Shown piece after piece: positions 1 through 11,995 of a stretch of 64,000 bases of DNA (its first letter is position 1; each line of letters begins with the position of its first letter). The notes under the pieces were generated by a model, which saw only the letters and a program-made list of their open reading frames with translations, did no database searches and was not told the DNA's origin. A program made the position numbers and the translations under genes. This DNA comes from Pipra filicauda (lineage: Eukaryota > Chordata > Aves > Passeriformes > Pipridae), in contig NW_024104769.1 in assembly GCF_003945595.2 (NCBI RefSeq), positions 1 to 64,000 of the forward strand. Direction: 5' to 3'.

Positions 1-1555
1 CCCCCTCTCTAATCTATTAGGGTCCTTTGAGGAAGGCAACAGTACTTTCAGGAAAAGCTGTTATTATTTATTAGACCTTCAAAAATGTCTTAATTAATAA
101 TAACCAGCACCCCTGAAGAAGCAGCAGGCTACGAAGATGAAAACCATCTTCCTGCAGATGCCTTGTGAAGGGATGTCATTTGAACAAGGAATCTGGAGCA
201 TAAAGTACACAAACTGAGCGGCAGCTGGAGAAGAACAGCAGCTTGTCACAAGCCATACAAAGCAGGGATGTGGGAGAGTGAAAAATAAAAGCAACATCTC
301 CTGAGTCGTGGCTCTCCCACCCCTTCGGCAGATCCCAAAAATGACATCGACGTGACAAGGAGGACACAAGACAACACCTACATCAGCTGCATTCAAGCCA
401 CCATGGCTGAGAAAATCACGGTTTGACAACCCAAACCCGCGTCCCAGAGCTCCTGCAGGGTTTGCACCACCTGTGTTACACCCTCAGCCTTTCACCATCA
501 GGAAAATAGAGCTTTCCTTACCCATCCAATAATCCAAGGTCTGCACAACGCCTCCTACCAGGGCAAAACCACCCCGAGGCCAACAGGGCAGGCAGATGGA
601 CAGAGAGAGAAAGGAAAGAAAGGAATGTCTAAAAATATGAGAAATTGATAGCAGATTAAATCAGCCAAGCCGGGGTGAGGTTTTAAATGGCAAGGGGGAA
701 AAAAGGTGTCAAGTTTGAAGCATTTGTGATACAAATGCTATTCATTTTAGTCAGGAAGAGAGGACTGTGGGAAATTCAACATTATCTAACACAGGCAATT
801 AAGAAAACAATGACAGCTGAAATCTAATACAGACAAGTACAAGGTAATGCCTATCAAAAGCAACATTTCCAACAACTCATACACATTGATGGATTCTAAC
901 TTAATTGTAACCACTCAGGGGAAGGAAAAAGCCCACACATCACTCTGGACAACTTAAGAAAAACATCTGATCAACAGACAATGGTGGCCAAGAAAGCAAG
1001 ACATGGAGAGAAAGGGAGAGAGAACAATAAGTGGAAATATTGTGGTGCTATCATGGAAGAAAACAACATTTTCAATTTGCAATACTGTCTTCAGCATTGG
1101 ACAGACAGATGTATGTAAAAGGGATGGGAAGAAACAACAGAAAGGTCTGATCCTAAATATTTTTCCATACACACTGAAATTTTTCATTTGGTATCGCTCA
1201 AGAGGAGGATAAAAAAAGAAAAAAAAAACAGATTACAAAACAAAATAAACCCCCAAGATTAAGTGGTGTCTTTTATTCACCCTCCCATAAAGAAAAGCAC
1301 ATATTCACTGACACTGAAAACCAACCAACTTGGAAGAGACAGATGATGTCTCAACAGAAATGCCCAAACTGCCCTGGGAGCCTTTGCCAGGAGCTCTCGG
1401 TGAAGCACAGGGATTATCAGGTGTGTGGCAACAGCATCAGATGCGAACTCAAATACTGAAGCCCAAAGACCTGCTTGTAGGATAAAAATCTATTAGGATC
1501 TGAACAGAGGCGAAAGCAAAACCCCTGGGAGTCTTTCCCATTTTGCGGCTTTGGG
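1..1555. other. Unique noncoding DNA, no gene seen
   Basis: No recognisable exon, RNA gene or interspersed repeat is visible. The stretch from about 610 to 960 is purine- and A-rich. A run of A with scattered G lies at about 1212-1240. All reading frames here are under 115 codons and match nothing I know. Confidence 0.6.
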
Positions 1556-2064
1556 CAGCCTGGTATTTATTTGACGACGGCTCCTCGTAGAGGTCTGAGG
1601 CCAATTACCAACGGCCTGGATTTAGAAAAGGAAATTTACCCTTAGTTTTCTCTCGGGAGAATTTTCCCCTCAGCCCACGAGGAAGCCAAGCATCCCTGTA
1701 TCCCTGCAGCGGCTGCTGCTGGAGGCAAATCGAGCGCTGCCGGACGACTGGGGGGGCTTTGCGTGGGGGATTTACTCGGGGAGGGATGGCAATCAGAGGG
1801 AACAAGGTGGCCTTTTGCCGGGAAGCAGGATGCTTGCGGGGAGGAGCAGCCGTGGCAGCAGTAGCCCGGCTCAGCAGCGTGAGGCACTATTGATCCAGCT
1901 TTGACCGACCGCCAAGGGAAGCGTCGCTGGCCTGATCTGACCCGCAGGGAGACATGACACAGCTCAACAGGGACTGGGGCGCTCTGGGCCAGTGACAGGG
2001 CAGCTGCACGGGCACATCCCCAAGGTCACGAGCTCAGCGTGGAGCCCAAAGAGCCCGTGGGAGG
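1556..2064. other. GC-rich unique DNA with modest CpG content
   Basis: Base composition rises from the AT-rich flank into GC-rich sequence containing several CpGs (for example around 1730-1745 and 1895-1930). Overlapping minus-strand frames of 66 and 81 codons are present but are low-complexity Pro/Ser/Ala strings typical of GC-rich noncoding DNA. A weak regulatory role is possible; nothing specific is visible. Confidence 0.35.
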
Positions 2065-2269
2065 ATGAGGAGAACCCACAGGAAAAGGGCATTACCCTTC
2101 ATCCCTCTAACGCACCAGGCAGGGCGAAGAAAGCCCTCTCCTTTTCCCATAGGACACTTCATTAATTCCCAAAGTGTTGACAAGCTCAGTGGGGAGGGCG
2201 GGGAGAAGGTGGGTGTTTATGGGGACCTGGGATTCGCAGCCACGGGCTGCCACCACTCATAACCAGGGG

Positions 2270-2560
2270 TGGATGTGAAGGGCAATCCGAGCCCATTTGC
2301 AAACAGATTTAATAATAAGGGGCTGTCTGCCTCGATGTGTCAGGCTATCTGCAAGTACTGCAAAAGAATATCATCGAGTGTGACATAATGCAAAGCAGGA
2401 TAAGGTCATTTGCTTTGCTTTCCCCTGTTTTAAAGCATCAGAAAAATTCTTTTCAAAATACAGCTTTCACAGAAACATGACCGGCTGCCTGAGGAACGGC
2501 TCGAGATCAAGCGTTTGATATTCAAAATTAATCCCAGGAGGACGAGGTGTGATACGTTCC
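2270..2560. promoter_or_regulatory. Candidate conserved noncoding element
   Basis: This block of about 290 bp is AT-leaning, free of low-complexity sequence, and still holds CpGs at intervals (2287, 2332, 2374, 2484, 2500). It contains AT-rich words of the homeodomain type, such as the TTTAATAATAA stretch near 2307 and a repeated TTTGCTTTGCTTT near 2410. The mix of AT-rich binding words with undecayed CpGs is what vertebrate enhancers often show. Conservation itself cannot be seen from one sequence. Confidence 0.3.
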
Positions 2561-2709
2561 CTTTCCCTTCATCCATTTCCAGGCTGGAGATATCTCTCTT
2601 CCATTAACTCAGCTCTCCCCCTCCTCCCTTATCCCCCAACCAGGTTTTCTTCACAGGCTCCAAGTTCATCTCTCCCCCCTTTTTTTTTTTCCTTCCTGAA
2701 CCACTGATC

Positions 2710-3010
2710 TAAATGAGGGGTCTGATCCCACACTCCTCATTCAACAGGGATTTTCAGCGGAGTGAAACCTTCGCGAGTGAAATCTTAGATTTTATCATCT
2801 CAACCAAGCCAAACACTGCAAGTTTGCAGCCAAAAACACTCAAGGTGAAATTAAGACAACTCCCGCAGCTTTCACCTTCAGGAAGAAACAGAAACAAACC
2901 CGAGAAGGAGCTTTTAATGACAACTCCAAGTTATTTAACTCACGTCTATTTAGGATTTAAATTGAGATCACTGCGACACAGGCAAGCAAAAACCTTGCGT
3001 GTGGGGAATG
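2710..3010. promoter_or_regulatory. Candidate conserved noncoding element inside a chance ORF
   Basis: The stretch is complex and AT-leaning, with no repeat signature. It lies in the first half of a 203-codon open frame (2713-3324, plus). The frame's product has no recognisable domain, shifts in composition halfway from Lys/Thr/Ser-rich to Pro/Arg-rich, and has no splice or promoter context, so I do not call it a gene. Long AT-rich words near 2935-2965 (TTATTTAACT, TATTTAGGATTTAAATTGA) would suit transcription-factor binding. Confidence 0.25.
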
Positions 3011-3243
3011 TTTCAGAACACGTCTTGCTTTTTTCTTTCACTCCAGAGTGGATTTCCAGGCTGCCCTGTCCCTGTAAAGCACGAGGCCTCTCTCCACTGG
3101 GGCACTGCTGTCACTACAGTCACACTTCCCCACAGAGCTCACCGGGGAGGAAAGCCACCAGAAAGGATGGCAGTTCTAGAACATGCCTCCCTCTGACACT
3201 TCCCAGTTCTAAACTACCCCTCAGGTGCCGGAACAGAGCCGAG

Positions 3244-3281
3244 GAGCACAGCTGGATGCTCCGAGCACAGCTGGATGCCCC
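3244..3281 (+). repeat. 19-bp tandem duplication, two copies
   Basis: The unit GAGCACAGCTGGATGCTCC at 3244-3262 is followed directly by a copy at 3263-3281 differing at one base. It is a simple slippage-type duplication at the edge of the CpG-rich block. Confidence 0.85.
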
Positions 3282-3295
3282 CAGTGCCCCCCCCA

Positions 3296-3710
3296 CCCCG
3301 GGAAGCGGCCGCTGGAATATGTGAACACGCGCCACAGCGAGGCCCCAGGGAAGAGCTGACTCCGGGGAGGGAAGCAAACTTCGCAAAACACAAGTGTCCC
3401 CTATGAAATGAGGCGTAAGAAATGGAGCCCTGGCGACGACATCTCCAGACGTGTGAACATCTGGTAACGGTTATCGCCGGGGACACCCCGTAACTCACCC
3501 GGCGGGGACGGCGGCGGAGACGCTCCGGGAACAGTGGAGGACGGGGTCACACACAGCCAAGAGGCAAGAACCACTTGCAGAAGAGGGCAGGGCAAGTCAG
3601 GACACATAAATCCAGGCTTTCTCACCGTCGCAGCGCAGCTGTGGGGAAAGTCCTGCCGGGGACGTGTTGGGGGGTCTTGCGGCCGCACACGAGGCTCGGC
3701 ACAGGAACGC
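3296..3710. promoter_or_regulatory. CpG-rich block with two GCGGCCGC sites
   Basis: CpG is frequent here compared with the flanks, with clusters at 3301-3345, 3430-3530 and 3655-3710. Two copies of the rare 8-mer GCGGCCGC occur only about 375 bp apart (3305-3312 and 3679-3686). The bases around 3465-3530 are especially CpG-dense. Such density usually marks an unmethylated promoter or a GC-rich enhancer. I see no first exon or TATA box, and several short overlapping frames on both strands are likely by-products of composition. It could also be a GC-biased gene-conversion patch. Confidence 0.35.
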
Positions 3711-3943
3711 AGCTTGCACACAGCTGTGGCAGCACAACCACGAGGGGAAAGGGCAGACTGCTCCCAGGAGAAGCCTCACCCCGTTTCTCCTTCCTATCTA
3801 ACCCCTGGCCAGCTCCTAATGCTATCAATAGCCACTGCGGGACGCTGAATGAAAAAGAACGCAAGAAAAAAACCAAGTGAGCTGATACTCCAGGAAAAAA
3901 ACAGCTCCTTCCTCTGCCCAAACATCAGCAATGCTGCTGAGAT

Positions 3944-4323
3944 TACAGCTCAAATTTAGCCTGGAGAAAAGAAGGCTCAGGGGAGACCGTAATCCTCTCT
4001 ACAACTACCTGACAAGAGGCTGGAGCCAGGTGGGGGTCAGGCTCTTCTCCGAGGTACCAAGTGACAAGACAAGAGGAAACGGCCTCAAGTTGCACCAAGG
4101 GAGGTTCAGTTTGGATAGTAAGAAAATTTCTTCATGGAAAGGGTTATAAAGCACTGGAACTGGCTGCCCAGGAAGTGGTACAGTCACCATTCCTGAAAGT
4201 GTCCAAAAACATCTGGATGTGGCCCTTGAGGACATGGCTTAATGGTGGACATGGTGCTGGGCTGACAGTTGGACTTGATGATCTCAAAAGTCTTTTCTAA
4301 CCTGAACAATGCTGTGATTCTAC
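3944..4323 (+). mobile_element. CR1 LINE 3' fragment, plus orientation
   Basis: A truncated copy of the chicken-repeat-1 non-LTR retrotransposon. It starts inside the last part of ORF2 (reverse transcriptase), where the translated words EKRRLRGD and TRGNGLKL typical of the CR1 C-terminus can be read from about 3967. It continues through the 3' untranslated region and ends in a degraded GTTGGACTTGATGATCTC...CTGTGATTCT terminus at 4270-4323. The 5' truncation is normal for CR1. Point changes and frame breaks show it is dead. Confidence 0.9.
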
Positions 4324-5635
4324 ATCTGCCTGTGGTGACTACCTTTAAAAGCTTCCAGCTAAAGAAAGGCCCCAGGCCACCAGCACAGTGCCTGGCCCAG
4401 CAGGACATCTCCACCCTCCTGGCCAGGCTTCACAGCTCCACAGCTCTGGAGCCTCAGCCCCAGGGCCAGAGAGCTCACAGCAAGCACCTGGATGGGCTGA
4501 ACCCTGAGTGAGAAACACCAAAACTCTCAGGAGGCTTTGGGAAGCAAATGCCACCAGTGTGGCACTACAGCCACCCAAATGACCAGCTGAACTCCTTCAG
4601 GTGGAGCAACACACACCTGTGCCTAGGCTGAAGAATGATTTAAATGGTTTATATGGGAAGGTTTGCTGTCCATGTGCCCCAATGGCTCAAGATAACCTGA
4701 AATGGAGAGCAGAAATAACTAGAAATTTAAGCATCCATCAGCTCTCTCCAAATTCAGTGCCAACTGTGCCAAACCTGCAAGATGACACAGGGGCAAGGCA
4801 ACCCATATGCTGTCTGTGCCCACCTGAGCTCACTGTTCACACCCAAAGCAAAGGATCCTGACCTGCCCTCCTCCTTCTCCGCTAGCAAATACCTGCAGTC
4901 TCTCCCACACGCCTGAATCCATCCCACACTTGTGCTTCCCAAAGGTCCTCCACCATTACAGCTGTCCCAGCTGGTGTCTGGGCTCTGTTTAGCTCTGCCA
5001 AGGAGACCTCTCCTTTTTTAACAAGCGTGTTAACATAACAGACAAAACCCTCCAGCTCTCAAATTTCTTGCGAGCCCCAGAGGAGCACAGGAAATTCTTC
5101 TTAATTACAATGTGCGTGTTAAATAAGGACAACTTGGAAAGCAGTATTTTAAAATACCTGGGAAAGGTTGGGAAGACATTCATCACCGCTCCTGTTTGGG
5201 TTTGAGGGTGACCAGCACCTCTCAGGGCTGGGTTGAGGCCACCAAGACCAGTCTGAGGGGACTCCAAACACAGTGGGCAACGTGAAGCTGTGGCTGGAGA
5301 GAGGCATGTGATGCTGCAGAAGCAGCAGCCCCAGATACAAAGGTTTAACTAAACAATTACAAATAAGTCACTATTTCTTTAACAAAAGACCAAGCCCTTG
5401 AAAAACTAGTTGCAATGCCACGGCACCCTCGGCTCATTTGTCATCTGGGGAGTGATCACTCACCGTCACAGGAGTTTAACCCTGTCACAGGAGACAGAGG
5501 CTCTGTCACTGCCAGCAGAGACACGGGGATGTGTGGGTGCAGGTCCACATCTAATTCCTCCCAAAGTGGCTTTTTCCAGAAGGCACAGTGCGTGCCCATC
5601 CCTGTGTGCACACCCCTACCCTGCACCCATCCGGC
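4324..5635. other. Unique noncoding DNA, no gene seen
   Basis: Unremarkable mixed-composition sequence with no repeat signature I can name and no open frame beyond about 100 codons. Confidence 0.55.
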
Positions 5636-5639
5636 TGGT

Positions 5640-5800
5640 GGGATGCTCACCGTGACCCGGATCGCTCCAGCCCTGCTCCTCCCCCGAGCGCCGCCACTTA
5701 GAATTTGCTAATTAGGGCCTGTTAACGAATTCCCTCCGATGCCTATTCACAGCACATTTGTGCTCCCCCTCTGCCAGCGCTCTCACCAGTCCATTGGCTG
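5640..5800. promoter_or_regulatory. Candidate noncoding element with TAATTA and GTTAAC
   Basis: A CpG-rich left half (5650-5697) abuts an AT-rich right half containing the homeodomain core TAATTA at 5709-5714 and the HNF1/GTTAAC-type word at 5721-5726, then a retained CpG. This juxtaposition is common in developmental enhancers. The assignment is from motifs only. Confidence 0.35.
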
Positions 5801-6888
5801 TTGGGAACTTGTCTGAAAACTGGGGGATGGTGCCAAGAAAGGCCCATTTCGGCTTCGCGGTCACGAACGCTCACGCCAGGAGCACAGCTTAACGTTGCAT
5901 TCATCCAAGGAGGGAGCAATCACAGCCCGCCTGGGACTCTGTCTTTGGCAGGAGAACAAGAATATGACACATCATCCATTTTTTTATCAGGGCGTTTTAT
6001 GGCTACAAGAGCCTCCACCCTCAAGCAGATACCTACAAACCAGCGACAGACCGAGTCCCGCCAGCAAAAATCACCCACCTACAGCCACCGGCTCTGAGGA
6101 AACCACAGTCTGTCCACCAGAGGATGAAAAACAAGCAGGGAAGGGGAATTATTTGTGCAGACCACCCAGCCCTTCTCCTGCTCCCCACTACGGATACCCA
6201 CGTACAGCTGACACGCACACAAAAAAGGGGAATTCAGATGTATGCTCAGTCGACACTAAATATTCTTGTTCCTTAGACACTTCTTTTCATCCCCAGGATG
6301 TCTCAACATCTGAGCACGGTAATTCCCCAGTGATTAACTTCTTTATTTATTTAAAACAAGTAGAGAGGTTTTCAGAAGCTCGACTGTCACTCTGCATGTC
6401 TCTCCGACAGCGAGACGGGGATGACGTGTGACAAACGCTCTGCGCCAGGGATGGGTGTCTGCTCCAAAGGGAGGTAAATCCCATGGCCAGGGCACTGTCT
6501 GGGAGGGCCTTGCAATCACTGGCTGCAGAAACAGTTCCCAGTTAAATGATACTCAGTGCCTGGGCTCTTCTCCCCAAACATGCACCAAAAAACACAGGAG
6601 CATCCAAACTCATTTGACACATGGAAGGATGGGACACAGGCTGGTGATAGACACCAAACCCACAGAGCATCCCTCCAAAACAGCCCCCCAAGGACTCCTG
6701 GGAAAGCACCTGCTGGCAGAAAACATGAGAGGCAGCTCAGCACAGAAGAGAAAATCTTTAAACACCGATAGAAACGCAGTAGAGGCGACTGTAAAGCTTT
6801 GCAGCTGGTTCCCCAGCCTTCCCAGAGGGGGGCCAGGGCTTCTCCTGGAGAGAAAGAGGAGAAATGAGAAACACTCCTGCTTAAAATG
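5801..6888. other. Unique noncoding DNA with chance ORFs
   Basis: Two overlapping plus-strand frames (178 codons at 5895-6431 and 153 codons at 6428-6889) are present. Their products are Ser/Pro/Thr/Gln-rich, show no domain or signal, and lack any splice logic between them. I treat them as noncoding. No repeats are visible. Confidence 0.5.
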
Positions 6889-6889
6889 A

Positions 6890-7115
6890 ATAAAATATGT
6901 CACTCCTGATCTTGTACCTATTAAATCACTGGCTACACAATTACTTAATTATGTAGAAGTAAAAAAAAAAAAGGGGGGGGAGATGGTATTTTTCCTTCTG
7001 AAAACTTCAATTTGCTACCTCAAGAAAATAATTACTCGATTCAAACATTAAATAATTGAGACATTCATTAGTAGTCCTATTGTATGATTAGCACAAGGAA
7101 GGTACCATTTAAGGA
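6890..7115. promoter_or_regulatory. AT-rich candidate element split by an A12G8 run
   Basis: AT-rich, non-repetitive sequence with homeodomain-like words (ATTACTTAATTATG near 6941-6952, and TTAAATAATTGAG near 7048-7060) flanks a homopolymer pair of 12 A (6961-6972) and 8 G (6973-6980). The flanks look like a typical AT-rich vertebrate enhancer. The homopolymer is probably a slippage hotspot. Confidence 0.35.
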
Positions 7116-7829
7116 CTGAGAGATTGATTCAGCAGGGAAAACGAAAGCCACTTTTAATGGGCTAAATGGGAGCGTGGCCTCCAGGGCTGGTGGCTCAGCA
7201 GAGGACAGAGGCAAGCTGTCACTTCACCCACCAAGTGAAGCGTGCCCAAAACATCCACTGTTGGATTCAGAGAGGGTGCTGGACCCCACAGGTGCTTTTG
7301 CAGCCTGATGCAAAGCCCAGCTGGCCTCCTTGTCTGCTCGTAGTGCTCCGTGTTGCACGACCAGAGTCAGGATTTGTGCGCTCACCTGCAACACCTGAAC
7401 ACCCAGGACCCTTCCCCAGGCATGGCATCACCACCCAGGGAGCACAGGACTCTCCAGAAAGCCCTGTCTCCCTTCAGACACATCCCTTGGCACCTTCATT
7501 GCTGCCTGGAGAAAACAAGCTGCTGGTTCCCTCAACTCAGCCCTGAGCTACACCTCAGCATGAACCTCGTGTGATTTCACTGCTGCTGCAGTAACCAGCT
7601 GCCAAATAATGTGATGCAGGAGACGGGAAGCAGGATCCCTTTATCCCTCTAGATGCAGTCGAGCCATTTACAGTGTCTGCAAAAAAACCCTGCTGTAAAC
7701 GTGCTCCTGCCCAGTAAGAGGTGGGGAGGAAGCCACGTGGGATGGACAGGGGACAGCAGTTCCTATAAAACAAAAAGGGCAAAGGCAGCACCGAAGGGAA
7801 AGCAATTACAAGCAATAATTGGCAGAGGC
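7116..7829. other. Unique noncoding DNA, no gene seen
   Basis: Mixed-composition sequence. A 126-codon frame at 7166-7546 has no recognisable product. No repeats are recognised. Confidence 0.5.
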
Positions 7830-7930
7830 TGCCATGTGGAAACATTCTCATTGTTTAAAATTTGACCCACTGCGAATATCTCTCTTAAAATGGTTATTGC
7901 CTTATCCTTTCGGATCTAAATAGCACTCTC
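7830..7930. promoter_or_regulatory. Short AT-rich candidate element
   Basis: About 100 bp of complex AT-rich sequence (ATTGTTTAAAATTTGACC at 7850-7867, later TTATTGCC and CTAAATAGC) with two retained CpGs. It stands out from the GC-richer flanks. Functional status is inferred. Confidence 0.25.
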
Positions 7931-8675
7931 CACACTTGGCTGCTCTAGGGAAGACAAAACAGTGGCTGCTGAATGCAGAGGGTTTTTGGCCGGTCGCTGT
8001 TTCCCTCCTGACCCATCTCACGGGGTCCCAAGGCTAACGGGAGGCACATCACTGCCTGAAACCCAGGCAAAACATTCCTGCTCCATCCCACCCACTCCCC
8101 TGGCGGGTTCATGTTCCCACCACAAGCACAGATTTCCTCCAGGCAGCACTTTTGGGGAAAAGGCCACGGGAAGGACGAGCATCCCTGAGCTCTGTGACGG
8201 AGGAGATGCGTGGGAAGGGAAGAGCACAGAGCAAGCTGAGCTGCTGCAGCAGCCCCCGACTGTAGGACAGTCAGCTGCAATCCTTCAGCCCTGCTTATTC
8301 CCCTTTAACAAGCACAAAAGCCGGGGAGTTTGAAGTCCTAGACAAATTATTCATCCCCAATTTAAGTCTGGAGTTGAAAACTGCAGAGAGACAGCTTAGA
8401 ACTGAGCGCCTTTGTAACTTAGATCATGAGATGGCTTCTTTTATGAGCTGACACCTTGCAAATGCATGTTTTTTCCCTTGGAAAATACTGTTACATATAC
8501 CAAAGATGGGCTTTCCCAGTGAGGGAGAGGAGAGGCTTGTCTTCATTTCATTTTGAGGAATCCTAAACCCCACCTTTCACCAAAGATTTGAAGATTCGGG
8601 TTCTTCCCAGCAGCACATAAGGCAGCTCGGAGACTCTTCAAGGTGGAACACGAGCTCCTGCAGCTGCCTCAGCAG
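7931..8675. other. Unique noncoding DNA, no gene seen
   Basis: GC-moderate sequence with short chance frames on both strands (123 codons plus at 7962-8333 overlapping 111 codons minus). No repeat or RNA signature is visible. Confidence 0.5.
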
Positions 8676-8731
8676 CCCCCTCAAAGCTGCATCAATGTCA
8701 CTGCCCTCCCCAAAGCAGCATCAATGTCACC
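8676..8731 (+). repeat. 28-bp tandem duplication, two copies
   Basis: The unit at 8676-8703 and its neighbour at 8704-8731 share the core CATCAATGTCAC and a CAAAGC block, with a few substitutions and C-run changes. It is a small diverged tandem duplication. Confidence 0.75.
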
Positions 8732-8744
8732 ACCAAGTGATGCC

Positions 8745-9060
8745 ACCGGCACGAGGGCGGTGAGATCCCGGCGCAATCCGGCGCCGTATTGAACTGAAAC
8801 GATCGCGGGAACAAAAGTGGCCATGTTTAATCTCATCTCCATTGAAAAATAATAATGGATCAAAGTTTGCCAAACAGAAAAGGACAAAATCAGCAGAGAA
8901 TTACTTTAATTATTACCTTCGAGCTTCCAAAAGAGAAAAAAAAAAAAAAAAAAAAAAGGCATGCGAAAGGAAAACTATAAAGGAAGTACTTGACGGTGCC
9001 CCTTTAATTAAACTGCTGTGAATATCATTAGCAGTGGACCTTTGGAATTTAAAGCCAATT
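8745..9060. promoter_or_regulatory. Candidate enhancer-like element with CpG core and A22 run
   Basis: A CpG-dense left part (8750-8808, including the palindrome CGATCG at 8800-8805) runs into AT-rich sequence with a TCF/LEF-type ATCAAAG at 8869-8875 and TTTAATTATTA near 8905. A pure run of 22 A follows at 8936-8957, then further complex AT-rich sequence to about 9060. The A-run could be a relic retroposon tail, but no LINE or SINE body precedes it. The flanks look like conserved noncoding DNA by composition. Confidence 0.35.
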
Positions 9061-11990
9061 ACAGTCTAAATGCAAAAGTTACTTGCTCGCCAAGTAGCTT
9101 ACACAACATCTTTCAGAAGTGGGCTTGGTGCACAGGGAACAGCTTTCTCCCTGCAAAGTTTTTATGCGAGCTGGGCACCCCAGCACAGAGAGATCCAAAA
9201 TAAAGGAGGGAGAGGATCCCACATGAGGCTGCAGTTATGGGTCAATATACCCGCTGCATCCTGTGACCCACACAAGGCTCATCAGGCAACAGATGATGGA
9301 CCTTTAACCATGGTGGAGCTTTTGACTTGCAGGGAAGTCATATGGTGCTGCTGAAGAGTTCAATATTTGGGATGCAGAGGCCAGCAGCTTGGTTGGTGTC
9401 ACACAGACTCCTGCTGTATCAGTTGGTGCTCCCAGGGCCCAAGTGTTTCACACCAGCTCAGGAGAAACTCAAGCCTCTGGAACAAGCTTCCCATCGCAGC
9501 GTTTCCAAATGAGACTCTCCACTGCTCACCAGCCCACAGAGTTAGGGAACTGGATTTGCAACACAAGCTGCTGAGCCTTGGCATCCCCAGGGATGTGGCT
9601 CTACCTACGGTGAGGCTTGGGATGGTGCAAAATAGTGGGATAGGCCCTGGTTCCCATGCATCCCTCCCACACCCTCTCAACAGGCAGGGTTGGGGAAGGA
9701 CCCCTCAGTGTCCCTAAGGCTTAGGTCAGGCCCTGATTACAGTGCAGCAAGACTCTGCAGTTTATCTTCTGGACAAAAGACTACGACTGCAATGCCAGGA
9801 GATGGTGGCTGAGCATGGAAACAGCTCTTCCCGTGCCACCACCACAGGGAAAATCCGGCTGCCCTGGATTCTTCCGCTCTGTGATGGGGTCTGGAGGGAA
9901 AGGGTGAAGCAGATGGCACATGGAATGATTCATTCCAAAAGTTACACCACAGCAGGGTCAAAACCAAGTTGCTTTGGGTTAATCCATGGGTTTGGAATAA
10001 TCCCTGAAGCGCGTGGGGCTCATGGCAGCTCTGAAAATCACAGAGAGGACCCCAAATTCATATATTAGGGGTAGGGAGGGACCAGGAGGCAGAGAGACAT
10101 TTGTTCTCTGGTGCCCAAGGCTTCTCAAAAATAATTAAGGATCAACAATCATCTTTCTTTTCCCTCACACCTTTCATCTTTATGAAAAAATCCTACAGAC
10201 ATTAACAGACCACACAAGTGTTTGACTTTCAAAGCAAACCGGGGAAACATCTCCCCGTCACAGCATTCGGTGGGACAGCAACACAAACCCAACAGAAATA
10301 TTCATTGCCATATGTTCCAGGAACAACTTCCACAGACGTTCATTAGTATCATTGCCATGAAACTCTACAGGACTTTCCTGCAAGGGAAGTGGCAGTTGCT
10401 AATTAAAAGTGCAGACGTCACCCCGAGCGAGGAAAGGGAGGCTCAACACCCCCAGCTGAGAGAGCAACAAAGGGCAGAGTGATGGAGAATGCTCCAGATA
10501 CCCAGCTCTGCCTTGGCTGTAACCCCAGCTCTTCCCACCCATTAAAAAACAAGCTTTTGAAGGAAGAATAATCGTTTCTACAAGCCCCACAATATCCAGG
10601 ATTTCTGGAGAACAAACCACAGCACAGAGACGCTCTCTTGCCCAACTCTGCTCATGCAAAGTTACCAAAATAAAACCCAAACTGAAGAACTCACCACATA
10701 AATAAAATAAAAGTACCCGGAGGCTTGGGAGGCCAAGGTTGGTACTTTTCTCATTATATTTAATATTAAAATTTCCAGCTGATTTATTACTTATTTTGGG
10801 GCAGCTGAATGTTTTGAGGGGCTCCTCTTTTGCTCCACCTCAGCTCTGATCTCCATCAGATAAAGCTGCTGCCCACCAGGAACTGCTCCTGGGAAGTGCT
10901 AGGAAAGCAGAGGCTGGCAGGAGTGGACAACCCCACATCTCAACACTTGAAAAAGCTTCTCCAGGCTTTCCCTGAGCAGGGAATGGGAGCTGTGCCACAA
11001 GAGCCTTCTGAGCTGGGAGAACCAGCTCCTGACGGAAAACAAAATTGTTATTCAAAAGTTGCAGCCTTAATACAAACTCTCAGAGCCTGAAACAGCAATT
11101 CAGGAGGGAATTAGACGTGGGCTGATGGCTTTTCCAGGCAATTTCTTCCATCCTTAGCCGGACTCCCAGAGGGGCAGCACAAACGAGAGAAACGCAGCAA
11201 GAGGAGGAGGATGGAGCCAGAATCACTGCCTAGACATGATGACTGACTTTGTCATCTTGCAGCTTCCAGGCTCCCCCCAGGGCCCACCACATGCCTCTGC
11301 ACTGAACTCTAAAGCACATTTTGCTCTCCTCGGCCCTAGAAAGGAACATGACCCCTGGATGGGAGACCCGTTGGGTTCCATTTCCAAATTGCTCCCGACT
11401 CGCTGCACAATTTCAGGCTCTGCCTTGCTTTCCCCAAGCGTAAAGGAGACCTCAGCAAATTGCTCTGAGACCCTCAGGAGGAAAAAACATCACAAACGCC
11501 GCTTTTAATAACTTAATCCGTGCAGTCCTGCTGTTATCCCACTCCAGGATCTCCCCACGGAGCCGGCTGAACACGTGTGCAAGAGAACTGCAGGACACAG
11601 TTGTGCTGAGGAGGTGGATAGACAGGCAAAGAGACAGGGCTTGACAGCAAGCAGAACATTTCAAAGAACCTCAGCTCTTTGGGAGTCATCCATCATCCAC
11701 AGAAACACCACCGAGCCAGGGCTGTAGGATCACAAGGAACTATTTTAACACCTGTGTTCACCTCTATGGGGTCCTAAACGGCACCTCGTGGGCTGGGGCC
11801 CCAAACCTGGCTCACGGCCACAAGAACATCACCAGGGACATCACCTTGAGTTTAAGATGCAGAGAGTGAAATGCTGTTGTTCTCTGACACACACATTGTG
11901 CCTATCATGCATTTCTACAAGCACATTCATCCCCAAGTACAAAGCACTGCACACAAAACAAGGTCAAGTGCTGGGATGAGAACGGCAGGG
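9061..11990. other. Unique noncoding DNA, almost featureless
   Basis: Nearly 3 kb without a recognisable gene, repeat or RNA. Short frames on both strands (up to 116 codons) overlap each other and show no domains. The only visible structure is a small hairpin at 10709-10749, listed separately. Confidence 0.55.
10709..10749 (+). other. Small perfect-arm hairpin
   Basis: Arms AAAAGTACC (10709-10717) and GGTACTTTT (10741-10749) are exact reverse complements. Between them CTTGG and CCAAG can form an inner 5-bp stem. At 41 bases it is too short for a usual microRNA precursor, which needs about 60-80. Probably chance. Confidence 0.6.
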
Positions 11991-11995
11991 TTTGC

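Noticed and set aside
2713..3324. 203-codon plus-strand ORF as a gene
   Set aside because: No recognisable domain, composition changes midway, no promoter or splice context; half of it lies in a CpG-rich block where stop codons are rare.
10709..10749. MicroRNA precursor
   Set aside because: Only 41 bases with interrupted inner pairing; too short and no second candidate arm.
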